A DNA stretch of 64,000 nt, taken from Haematococcus lacustris. Taxonomy: Eukaryota > Chlorophyta > Chlorophyceae > Chlamydomonadales > Haematococcaceae. The stretch covers positions 7,185,841-7,249,840 of the forward strand of contig JASKMD010000019.1 of the NCBI GenBank assembly GCA_030144725.1, read 5' to 3'. The first letter of the stretch is position 1. Each line of letters starts with the position of its first letter. The notes beneath the pieces are model-generated. The model saw nothing but the letters and a program-made list of their open reading frames with translations. It searched no databases and had not been told where the DNA came from. Both the position numbers and the translations under genes were made by a program. Of this stretch, positions 1 through 11,300 are shown piece by piece.

Positions 1-42
1 GCCGCCAGCTGGGTGTGGCTGCTGGGTAACATGGCAGTGGGC

Positions 43-390
43 ATGGAGGGGGAGGGGGAAGAGGAGGGGGAGGAGGAGGAGGAGGAGGAGGAGCAGGGGG
101 GAGGAGGAGGGGGAGGAGGAGGAGGATGGGGGAGGAGGAGGAGGAGAGGGAGAAGGAGGGGGAGGAGAAGGGGGGGAGGAGGAGGGGGAGGGTGGGGGGG
201 GGAGGAGGAGGAGGGGGAGGGGGAGGAGGAGGAGGGGGAGGAGGAGGGGGGAGGAGGAAAAGGAGGAGGAGGGGGAGGAGGAAAAGGAGGAGGAGGGGGA
301 GGAGGAAAAGGAGGAGGAGGGGGAGGAGGAGGGGGAGAAGGAGGGGGAGGAGGAAGGGGAGGAGGAGGGGGGAGAGGGCTTGGCAGGGGT
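43..390 (+). repeat. GGA-rich purine tract
   Basis: Almost pure purine on the + strand: GGA/GGGGGA units with interspersed AAA blocks (GGAGGAAAAGGAGG repeated near 250-310). Long open frames across it (Gly/Glu/Arg-rich) are artefacts of the repeat. It lies past the last recognisable CTP synthase exon, so it is most likely inside an intron of that gene. Confidence 0.9.
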
Positions 391-620
391 GGAAAAAGGG
401 CTGTTATCTGGACCACGCACTGGGTTCAGCAGGTCCAGGGCGTGGGCCTAGTTTTCCTGCCCTCAGCATCTTGATGACCCTGACCAGGCAGGCTGTGTCG
501 TCCAAGGTGCAGGGAGGGTCAGCCTTGCTGCCAGGCACGGCACCCAACATGCCCTCCTAGCCATGCGCCTGACACCAGAGCCAGCCTTCACTCAGCCTGG
601 CACAGACCTGCTGGGCGCAC

Positions 621-3519
621 CTGCAGATGATGTGGTGTGCTTGCTGTGACTCCAGTAACAGCGGCACGCGCCAGATGTTGGTGACATCATGCATGGTCAG
701 CACGTGCTCTGTAGGTACTTGGCAGAACAGAGCCTGCAAGGGACCGCAGGCGACATGAAGGGTGGGATGCCCTGGTTGTTACAGTCTGGATGACGAGATC
801 TGACAGCCTGCATGCTCAAGCTCTGGGTCGTCTCGTCGCCCTAACCTCTCTGCCCAACAGCCAATAGTACCCGAGCACAACGCTGAAGGATGTAGCCAGC
901 TCCAGGCTATAATCAGCTTTGGTTGCCACGGAATCAAGATTTGTTGTCAAGGATGCAACCAGCATGAGTCCCTGATGTCACTTGAGTGCTGGTGCCTGGC
1001 TGATGTAAGAGAGCTGGTCATTTCCCAATGAAGTTGTGATGAGAACGCTGTAGTTGTGGGAGGTTAGCCTCAGGCAGTGCCCCTGCTCCTTGCTGAGTTG
1101 TTGTTTCTTGTTGGCACGGCTTGGCACGACTTTGCAACACCCCACCCTGACTTGACCTTTCCCCGCTCATCCCTGCCCTGCTTGGCAGCTGCAACAGAGG
1201 TGAGCCTGACTTGCCACTATACATGCAGCCACAGCCTGCACATCTGCCTACACTGGGCTTACCAGGTCTGGTCAGGCTGGAGCTCTGAAGGGATCCTTGC
1301 TTACTTGCGAGAATAAGAGACCTCCCAACCACTTTCTCACCAGCTTCTCAGCGACTTCTCCCTCTGCTGTCTCACCAGCTACTCACCAGCTTCTCTCGTA
1401 CGGACTGCTCAAGAGGCTCCTGGCAGCGGCAGGCCAGTAGAGTGGGGTTTAAGCCCAGGGAGCGAAGCACCTGTAGGAGGGCAAAGTGTGCATCGTTGAA
1501 GCAGCCACAACAGGTGGCTGTATGCCAAGGGCTAAGGCTGTGGCAAAGGGTTCGGCAAGTTAGGGGTCACCCAAGAGTGACATTTAAGCACATGCATGCA
1601 CATCAGTATCAGACATTTAAGTGCCCTGTTCTTTCTGTATGCCTACAGCGTGACCCATGTCCCATTCCTGGGGACAGCATCCACAACGTGGTGGCTGCTG
1701 GTGGTAAGTGCATCACAATAGTCTGTGAACAAACATCGTTCAGCGAAAGAGGGTGCAGGGGACGCACCTGGACACTGTGTTGTGTCGGCTTTGTTTTTTG
1801 TTCACCGACTACTCCAATGACGGGCACCAGCGACACGTGCACATTGCACACGTTGTCGGCGCCAACGCGATATTGGAATTGTCGAAGCGCCTCAATGAAG
1901 GGCATGGACTCGATGTCGCCCACCTATACGCAGTGTCGCGCGACATGTTTAGTAGAGCGACGTCACGCGAATGGCGGCGCCTAGAAGGCGGCATGCCGGG
2001 GACCCTGGCGGCACGCAACTGGCGACATGCCGGGCAAGCTAGACTAGTAACGACACCCGACTAGTAACGCCCGCTTCAGTGCCAGCTGCGCCGACCATGC
2101 TAGCTGTCGCCATGCGACTCAGCATAACCCGCCAAGGCATAATCGGCTGCTCACTCCTGCATGACCACACCGCTGCTGGAGGTCTGTGCCACTTCCAGTT
2201 TCTGAAGCAGCTGATTCACTGCCCAGCCAGAGGTTGGCCACCTTGTCCCAGAGGGCATGGCACCTACCGTGCCACCCAGTTCAATGACACACACATCTGG
2301 TGTGCCCTCCTTGCCGTCTACCGGAGAATGTGCCACGCGCTGGATCCAGTCCTGTGGCAGCAGGAGGGCAGGCAGGGCAGCGGGGTGCAGCAGGGTGCTG
2401 TGCAGGGCAGGGCACTACAGAGCAGAGGGTAGGACGGCGTGAGGCGGGGATGAGCCAAATGAACAAGAACGCAGTAGGCAGTGGGGGGCAGCTTGTGCAA
2501 ACAGGACTGTTTGGTGCAAGCAGTGCTGGACCTGGATAGACTTGGATGCTGGTTGAGCACATGCATTCGACCTGGATTGTGCAAAACAGGAAGCATGCAC
2601 CTTTTGGTTGCATGAATGCCATGCCAGGTTTCCTTGATTACACCATCAATCTCAGAATGTGGATATTGACAACACATGGCTATGCAGGGTGGCTTAGTGC
2701 ATGTCGCCATGCTGTTGTCACCTGCCTGTATGGCATCAGTGATGTGGGGCACAACCTGCACCGTCTTGCCTAAATAGTCTCCACGCCTCTCCCGCTCAAT
2801 GACAGCCTGCACGCCGGCATGTGGGGTCCATCATGAGCGCATGTGCATTGCTATATTTAGCATAGCATAACAAAGCACCAAAGGCTACAGTGCGGTCTGT
2901 AATCTTTTTGCTAAGGAAAGGAGAGACAGGCAAAGCTGTCAATGACTTCCCAACTCTCCTTTGTCAAAACTGGTCAATCTTAAGCATTGTGGTATCTTCA
3001 CTCAAACATGGCTTGGCATTCACTGCCTGTGCTGCCTACTGCAAGTAAGGCATTGGTTTCCCACCGAGTAGATTTTGCCTGTTGTCAGGTTATTGTCTTT
3101 TCTGAGTGTAATGTCCATGAAGCGCTCATAATTGCCCAGGTCCAGGTCAGCCTGAAAGCCACACGGAAGGAGCAGCATGAAAAACACCGGACCCAAGCAG
3201 CAGACCAGGAGTACAGTGGCATGTGTACAGGACGTGCACATGTTTACCTCGCCACCGTCGTCTAGCACAAACACCTCGCCATGCTCAAAAGGCGACATTG
3301 TGCCCGCGTCCATGTTCAGATACGGGTCTGAACGCGAGGGCTACTGGGCATTAAGTTGGCTGGGTATATCCGCCTTCACTCTCGACAGCGGCGGCACGCA
3401 CCAATTTTGATCGCTGTGACGCGGAAGCCGCTGTTTTTCAACAGCACGCCGATGCTGCTGGCCGTCACGCCCTTCCCCAGCCCACTAACAACCCCGCCTG
3501 TGACGAGGACGTACTTCAT
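621..3519 (-). CDS. CTPS: CTP synthase, amidoligase domain (partial, 3' part outside window)
   Basis: CTP synthase makes CTP from UTP, ATP and glutamine. Eight minus-strand exons join in frame (3519-3402, 3327-3248, 3151-3065, 2806-2726, 2351-2268, 1923-1768, 1470-1387, 733-621), giving about 267 residues from ATG 3519. Visible motifs, in order: P-loop [104 protein letters not shown] and NIWRVPLLL. These match the N-terminal synthetase half of the family. The glutaminase half, expected next, is not in the window; positions 1-620 look like intron. The exon 4/5 junction keeps frame only with a GC-AG intron (CAG|GCAGGT). It is head to head with the biotin ligase gene. Confidence 0.95.
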
Positions 3520-3743
3520 CTTGCTGCACCGCCTCAGTGACAGCAATGGGCTAGACTTCGGTCAGTGAACGGTCACGAGTTCAAAGTCAAATTGGGTGTC
3601 GGGCAATATACTCCTCTAAAGTCCTGCGCTTTTCGTGTGACGTGTAGCAGTGGATGGCAAAGGAACAATGCCGCGTTCAATCAATCCGTTAGGGTGGTTG
3701 GGTCATAAAGATACAAGACGCATTGCAGTGCGCGGCGCACCTG
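3520..3743. promoter_or_regulatory. Divergent promoter/5' UTR region between CTP synthase and biotin ligase
   Basis: About 220 bp separates the two start codons, which point away from each other, so both genes' promoters and 5' leaders must lie here or within the genes. I see no convincing TATA element; AATATACT near 3605 is the only AT-rich candidate. Inference from gene orientation. Confidence 0.45.
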
Positions 3744-6700
3744 ATGCTGGTAGCAGCACTGCACTCGCCACAGCTGAGATTCGTGACACGTCGTGCTTGT
3801 CTTATGTCAGCAGCCTTACCCGCTGCCGCATTGCACGTGTTTTGCAAGGATAGGCAAACCTACGATGAGGTATACCAGTGCCACCAGAGCCTGCAGGTAA
3901 GCTGGTTTCTTGCCTTGTTGGTTGCCACATACGTGTGTGCACTACAAACTGATGAATGATGTGTTCAGGCCCCTGACACCAAGGACCTGCCGCTTGTCTG
4001 GCATGCTCCTGGATCTCAGCAGCCCGGGACCAGCTGTCAGATCCCAACAACAGATGGCCAACTGCCAATCCCTGCGCTGCATCCTCAATGCACCTTCGAT
4101 GGCCATGCCTTCATGTCAGCTCTGCCGCCATCTGCCATCAAGCCATTGGGCCGTGTGTTGCTCTGCACCCAGGAGATAGGCTCTACGCAAGTCAGTTGTC
4201 TAACTGGAACTCCCTAGCCACACACACACCTTGCCTCCCTGGAACCCCCACACCCCCACAGCCCTCACCAAGCCAATGCCAGTCGAGCAGCTCCAGCCTC
4301 TGCTACTGAACCTCGACACGCCCCTCCCTTGATCATCCTCTCTAATGCCTATCCTGCCAGTCTGCCCCTACCTCTTCGCCCAGGCCCCCACCCCACTGCT
4401 GGCCTGGCCCACACTGCGGCTGCAGGATGTGCTGCGAGGGGGTTGCCAGGGAGTGCTGCAGCCGGGGTGCGTGCTGCTGGCTGACAAGCAGACAGGCGGC
4501 AAAGGTAGGGGTATGCTGCAGGCCTGATCCTCAGATCACCTCTCACTTCCAACCCCTCCCTCTCCTCTCTCCCTCCCTCTCCCCCTGGACCTCACACATC
4601 ACCCTCTCACACCACCTCTTACACACGCCCTCTGATCTTCCTGAACTCCTTCCGACTGATGTCAGCAGCACTGCGCCACTTTCACTGCCATCGTGCCAGC
4701 AAGCTGGCTGACCTGCTGGCCTGGCTGCTTGAGCCTTGATGAACTCACTATTGCCGCTACAAGCAGACCCCCTGCTGCCTGGGCACACCGCCTTGGGCTT
4801 CACCAGCTGCTGTGGCTGCAGCTGCAGCTGCCAAAGCACAGAGCTGTGAGCCAGGCTGCGCTTGAAGGCTGTCTGCAGGGCGTGGAGGCAACCAGTGGGT
4901 TAGCCCTGACGGCTGCCTCATGTTCAGTGCCTCACGGCAGGTGGCCATCTTAGGAGAGCAGGTGTGACCAGGCTGAGTGAGGACAGTGTGACCAGGCTGA
5001 TGGAGGGTGGTGCCACTGGACTTGCCTACCCTTTACCCTCTATCCCATGGCCACCTTGCCAGACATGTCATCTCGACCTGAGCTCACTCCTGCCATGAGT
5101 GAGGGTGCATGATACTAGCCGAACATGGCATGGCTCTGATGACCTGCTTTTCCCCAATCCCTGCCTCTCCTGGCACGCCAGCTGCTCCAGTCCAGACTTA
5201 AGCAGTCTAAGGCAGGGCGCTGGGCACTGGCTGGTGTGCACAGGCGCCCTTCATCAACTACCTGGTCTGCCTGGCAGTGTTGCGGGGCATCAAGGCCACG
5301 CTGCAGCAGCTGTACCCGGTAAGCTGCTGGTGATAGTTATCGCGCAGGGCATGGGGATGGGGATGGTAGTGTAAAGGATTACGCAGGAAGTGAAGGGAGC
5401 AGTGGGAGGAAGAGTCGGCAGCGATGGAGAAGAGGAAGGATATTTCACATGATGTCATAAAGACTGGTGCGGGGCTGGACCATGTCAGGGCTAACGATAG
5501 CATGTCATCATGCCAACTGCCAACATGGGGTTGGTGCTGACAGCCAAGAGCTTGTGACCGCCTAAGCCACTGCCTGGCATGCCCCTGCCCCTCAGGCCCG
5601 CACCCCTCCTGACCTGGGCATCCGCATCAAGTGGCCCAATGACATCTACCACGCACCTCCAGCCTCACCAGCCGCTGCCCTGAAGATAGGCGGGGCGTTG
5701 ATCCATACCTCGTGGTCGGGCTCCGGCTTCAAGGTGGTGGTGGGCATTGGCTTGAACCTCACCAACAACCAGCCCACCACCTGTTTGCAGCAGCTGCTGG
5801 AGCAAGCTCACTCCTCCCAGGTGAGGGTAGCCAGTAGGATCTGAGGGAGGGAGGGGAGAGTGAAACAGAGCGGAGTTGGGGTGTGAGGTGCACGAAAGAG
5901 TGAGGTATTGTAGAGATCACCATTGAAGCGCTCACCATTGGAGGAGTAGGGGTGTAGTGAAGAGCGAGGGCCAACCTGTATGGCTTGCTAGGGCATGAGG
6001 GGAGGCTGGGGAGGGGTGCGGCTGTGAGCTGGTTGTGGGTCGGGGATGGGGGTAGGGGTAGGGGTGGGAACTGGGGTGGCTTCAGTGTGGTAGGGGGGCC
6101 CAGGGTGGGTCCCAGTACAGCAGGGCAGGAGTGGTGCAGCATGCAATAGGCACATGCGAGCTTACAGGCTAAGCAGCAAGGCACCTACGCAGCGGGGCAA
6201 AAACATGCGACCCAATAGAAGCAGCAGCAGCAGCAATCCATACTCAGCTGCAGTCTGCACCAGTGGCATTGGGACCTGCTGGCCACATCACTCTGGCCAG
6301 TTCGCAGTTGCCTCACCGTGGGCTGCATGGCTACCTGCCAGTGCCGTAGGAGTCTGGCGCTAGCGGGAGGGAGCCCGACACCTGCCCTGTGATCTCTCGG
6401 GAGCTGCTACTGGCCAATGTGGTGTCACACCTGGACGAGTGCTTCTCGGTGAGTTCGCGGCTCGTCAATGAGCAGTGGTGGAGATGTTGCCAGTTCGACA
6501 AATGGCGTTTTAGCTCTGCATCGGCCACCACCCCGCACCGCGGGTGAACGGGAGTGAAATCGCGCCTGGGACACGGGGTCTGTAGTTCGCACCTCTGGCT
6601 GCTTCGGCGATCACACATTGCACTCTCGCTACTGCCGCTTCAGGTTTTTGAGCAGCACGGCTTTGCGCCCCTGGAGCCGGACTACTTGTCCAGCTGGATG

Positions 6701-6970
6701 CACAGCGGGCAGCTGGTCACGACACAAGGCAAGGTGCAGACCGGTGCCGGGACTGTGCCAACGGCTGGAGGCTCGGGGCGTCCAGGAGAAGAAGCGGATG
6801 GCGGCGACAGTGTGACCTTGAGATTACGCGGCCTGAGCAGCTCCGGGTTCTTGCTCGCTGAAGAGGTGGAGGGCGATCATGCAGGTCAACATGGCACGCG
6901 CTTGTGGGAGCTCACGCCGGACGGCAACAGCTTGGACATGATGGCTGGCCTGCTGCGCCGTAAAGTGTGA
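3744..6970 (+). CDS. HCS1: Biotin-protein ligase (holocarboxylase synthetase)
   Basis: This enzyme activates biotin with ATP and attaches it to carboxylases such as acetyl-CoA carboxylase. Eight exons join in frame: 3744-3896, 3969-4190, 4384-4504, 4879-4961, 5244-5318, 5596-5820, 6350-6448 and 6644-6970, giving about 434 residues. Motifs: PLGRVLLCTQEIGSTQ, the biotinyl-AMP loop GGKGRGGNQWVSPDGCLMFS split over exons 3/4, IRIKWPNDIY, KIGGALI and GIGLNLTNNQPTTCL. The C-terminal domain ends LTPDGNSLDMM...RRKV, as in plant enzymes. ATG 3744 is the only ATG in the open frame after a stop at 3690. The first 45 residues are rich in Ala, Leu and Arg and lack acid, so an organelle transit peptide is plausible. 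The catalytic core and C-terminal cap look intact. Confidence 0.94.
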
Positions 6971-8378
6971 AGCTGTAGTCGGCTCAAACAGTGTTAAGCA
7001 TAAGCACGCGCTGTATGGAGTCAGCGTTGGGCATGAGACGTATCTGGTGAGACGCAAGCAGGTGGTGGTGTAGGGGCTCCGAGGCACCAATGAACATAAC
7101 GAATCGCAATGCGCTTGACAGTCGATCGTTGAAGCAAGGTCCAACTGCTTGAATGCTGGCGCTTTGAGTAATCACCACAACCATCAGCAGTGTACAGCAT
7201 CAAAGTCAGTCACTGGCACGCCACTGTGCATTTCTTTTGCACATGACACCAATTGCACAGCCAACCACACATCCCATGTCGAGCCTGGGTGTGGCAGCTC
7301 GCTGGTCAACAACTGAACAGGGACCCTGGCACACACATGGATGGGCGGTCTAGAGCAACCCCTACGGTGTCTGTCCCCTGCGCACAGCACATAGCCGACC
7401 GCCACCGCTTCCATACAAGCAAGCTCATGTCACACTGGTTCTGGATTGAATCAACCTCATAGGCTGCTTGCTGACCTCGCCCTTACAAGCTTGGTGTTTT
7501 GTTTAAGGCACCCAGCAGCAAGCCTTGAAGTGCGCGACAAGGATCACCCAACACTTGGAGGGGGGGGGGCAGCCAAGCAGCTTGTTGGCTAACAGCCGTA
7601 TCTCGGTTTGAACCATTGGCATGGCCATGAGTGTGATACTAGGACAGCATCTCTCTCTCAGTCACCCGGGGCACGGCCAAGTTTAAAGCAAGTTCTGGGA
7701 GCAGCCTCCACACAATGCTATGCGAGCAAGCAACCTGCCGTCGTGACTGGCTACACCTCTAGCGACATCAACCACCAAACAACTCCCCTACTCTCTTACC
7801 AACCTTCACTTTGAGACACACCTCCTCTACTCAACATGGAGCAGGGTACTGCCTGAACTGATACGGCTGTATTAGGACACCCTTAATGCCTGCAAACCCC
7901 ATTCCTGATGGCACGTTCCGTTCTCTGACCCCTTGGATACTCGTCACCTCCAAGGGGCGCTGCACACTCTCCACGATGTCCTGGAAGTGAAGGCATGGGT
8001 TGGTGTCACGGACCAGCCACCTGGCCCATGGGGGGGGGCCGGGGTGGTGTCTCTGAGCCAGGTGCAGCAGAGGGGGTGCCCTAGGCCAGGGGAGGGGCTG
8101 AGGCGGCATTTCATGACACCACATCAGCCCCCGCGCCGGCTTGCCATGCTGCTGGCTCCAGGCTGGCAGGAGCTGACACGGGTGGTACCGAACTCACACC
8201 TATCACCAGCCTGCCAGGCTGCTCCACTACCTTGCAGAACCTCTCCTTCACCGCCCTCACGGCCTGGGGGCCCCACACCAGCAAACCAGAATATTCCTTT
8301 CCTCTCCAATCCACACACGCTTCCTCTACTGCTGCTGCTGCTGCCCAGCCCAGCTCAGTCCCACCCAGCCCAACGCAT
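6971..8378. other. Tail-to-tail intergenic region
   Basis: Lies between the 3' ends of the biotin ligase (+) and SUA5 (-) genes. No gene is supported. On the minus strand 7831-8060 there is an open stretch (containing VRERNVPSGMGFAGIKGVL) that I do not recognise; it may be repeat-derived. A short poly-G run and a tRNA-like segment lie at 7560-7640. Confidence 0.6.
7568..7618 (+). repeat. tRNA-like / SINE-like fragment
   Basis: The segment GGCAGCCAAGCAGC, followed about 35 bp later by GGTTTGAACC, resembles pol III A-box and B-box spacing. A related segment occurs at 41590. No cloverleaf can be drawn with confidence, so this is not called a tRNA. Confidence 0.25.
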
Positions 8379-11300
8379 TCATGCCAACACCTCCACCCGC
8401 GTGGCTGCCTTGCGAAGCCGGTTCATGACAGCCAGCCCCTCGTCCCCCTCCTGCACCCCCTCCACCAGCACCTCCGTCACCCCCTCCTCGTCCATACGCC
8501 GCAGTGCCAGGAACAGGTGCTGGGCCACCACAGCAGGCTGAGCAATGTCCCCCAGGCAGTACTCCACCACCTCCACCTCTGTTAGAGCACTGGCCACAGG
8601 GCCACAGCCCGCCTCCCCACAGCCTGGCCCAGCCTGTGCCGAGTCATGAGCTGCTGAGCCACAACCGACAGGCCCCACTGCCGCCGTGCCTGCCGCTGCT
8701 GCTGCCGCTGCTGTTGTGCCTGCTGCTGTACCTGCTGCTGCTGCTGTGCCTGCTGCTGCTGCTGTGCCTGCTGCTGCCGTGTTTTGAAGTGCAGGGTGAG
8801 GTGCTATAGGGCTTAGGAGCCAGGTGGTGAGGGTGCCGGGCAAGCCTGCCGGCAGGCTGGTGCGCAAGACCCCCAGCCGGCAGACACCTCGCTGGCCCTG
8901 CACTGCTGCTGCCTGGTGGCTGCCACCTGGGCTCTGGCCCTCCTCTGAGCTCATGGGCAGCCCTTGTGGTGAGTTGGCTGATGCAAGCTGAGGGTGTTGA
9001 GGTGAGGTGAGGGAGGGCTGTGGGGCCATTGGCTGGCCTTGCTCCTGGTCCTGGCCCTGATCTGGGTCAGCACCAGAGCGGCAAGGGTGTGGCTCGGGTT
9101 GTTTGACAGGGATGTGGGGTGCCAGGTCAGGGCTGCCGGGCACAGCAGCACATGCAGCCTGCACTGGGGATGCCTGCCTGGACTGCGATGCTGGAGGGGG
9201 CTGGCTGGCAGGCTGGTTCAAACACATGGCAGGCAGCAGCTGGCCTGGCAGCTGGCCTGGCGGCTGGCTGGGTGGTGGCTTGACTGCCAGCTTTGCAGCC
9301 ATGTCCCACAGCAAGCTCTGCATGCGAGCAGCTGAGGCCACCCGTAGAGCTGCCAATGACCCTGGCCAGCCTGACACGTCCAAAAGTGTGACCTGCATGG
9401 CAATGCAGTCCTTCACTCTTGCACTCATGTAACAGATATGTTCAGCAGGGCGACTGCTCCGGGCTGACTTTGAATAGCTCCTGGTGTCTGCCAGTGACAA
9501 GGGTCGCATGGTAGGCATTGCAGGTGTGCCTACCTAACATAACCCCTGCAACTGGCCCTGCCACCCTCCCCTGCCCCTCTCCTGCCCCGCCCCTCCCCCT
9601 CCCTTGCCCTCCCCTGCCCTCCCTTTGACAGGATATGAGGGCAGGGCATTGGTCCCCGGCCAAGGTGCAGGGGGGCAGGTGCAGGGTCACACATCACCTG
9701 TGCACATCACCAGCCCTGCCCTGCCCTGCCCTGCCCTCCCCTCCTCTGCACTCCTACCCTACCCTGCCCTGCCCTGCCCTGCCCTGCCCTGCCCTGCCCT
9801 GCCCTGCCCTGCCCTGCCCTGCCCTCCTCTGCACTCCTACCCTGCCCTGCCCTGCCCTGCCCTGCCCTGCCCTGCCCTGCCCTGCCCTGCCCTGCCCTGC
9901 CCTACCCTGCCCTGCCCTGCCCTCCCCCTTACCAGCTCCTCTGCACTCATACCCTGCTGCCATGCCCCGCCCTACCTGTGCAGTGGGGCTGTAGTGCCTG
10001 TACTTCATGCCTGGCGTGGTGGGTGCCTGCTCCAGTGCTGCGTCATGCAGGTCCTTGCTGTACACCAGCAGGCCCTGGCAGCAGCAGCAGCAGCACCAGC
10101 CGCAAGGTAGAGCCAGGGAGGGCAGTGGTGGTGGTCTGTGACAGGCAAGTGGTGGTGGCCAGGCGTGAAGTGGGCCAGGGCAGCAGACCTCACAGCAGAC
10201 CAGCAGCCGTCAAGAGGGCTGCCGGGGTAGACAGGGCAGTAGATGCTGGTTCGTGACAGTGCTGGTGTCAAGCAGCACACTCAGTCAGGGCAGCCCAGGC
10301 AGCGGGTGACAGTGGTGGAGGCCAGGTCCAGCTGGGTGGCAGGGGTGGCTGGGGTGATGTCAGGCAGCATACAGGTCAGCAGGAGCAGGTGAGCAGCACC
10401 TGGAGGCCAGGCAGGCGCCTCAGCTGCTCTGCAGTGACCCCCCCGGGACGCAGCACCACAGGGGGGTGGCGCAAGGCATCAAGCACCTGCGGACACAGCA
10501 CAGAGGGTGCTATTGGTGTTGTAGCTCAGGGTGCAGGGGCTGTGATGGGCTGGGCAGTTGCAGTTGCAGGTGTGGGTGCAAGTGCAGGTGTAGGGGGCTG
10601 CAGCTGTGGTCACAACACAGCAGGTGGCATCAGCAGTTAGAAGCCTTAGGTGAAGGGCCGCACCCGCCTCCGCCCCGTTTTGATGGCACCAGGAATTGAG
10701 CCCGTGATCTCAGGAAAGCTTCCAGGAACGACTGTAACTACCTCCGACCAGCCCCTTCCCAGATATAGTTCATCTCAGGGGAAAGCCGACCCATCCATGC
10801 TTAACAAATCATTTCCTCGCCAGGAGTTAAACCTGTGACTCCAGGCCAGTAGGCACTCACCGTTGACTCCAGGCCCAGGCTGCAGGGGCCCCCATCCAGC
10901 ACCAAGGGGATGCGCCCTGCCAGGTCCTCCATGACGTGAGCAGCTGTGGTGGGAGAGGGCCGACCACTGCTATTTGCGCTAGGGGCAGCCAGAGGCACGC
11001 CTGGGGGTGAGAAGGGCAGGGGGTGAGAGGAGGTTCCTTGAGGAGGTAGCGAGCCCAGGCAAGGGAGGCAGGTCAGGGTGGCAGGTCAAGGAGGCAGCAG
11101 ACATTGGCTAGTTGTGGCAAAAACGAGCCGGGGGAGAAGGCAGGGGCAGGGCAAGGGGGAGGAGGCAAGGGGTGGGTGCAGGGGCAGGAAGAGGCGGCAG
11201 GGGCAGAGGAGGCAGGGGTAGGGGGTAGGGGGAAAGGCCAGGGGATGGTGCAGGGGCAGGAAGAGGCGGCAGGGGCAGAGGAGGCAGGAAGCAGGGTCAG

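Noticed and set aside
13..560. Long Gly/Glu/Arg ORFs on the + strand
   Set aside because: They are translations of the GGA purine tract, not genes.
9604..10110. Pro/Leu/Cys repeat ORFs
   Set aside because: CCCTG array inside a SUA5 intron.
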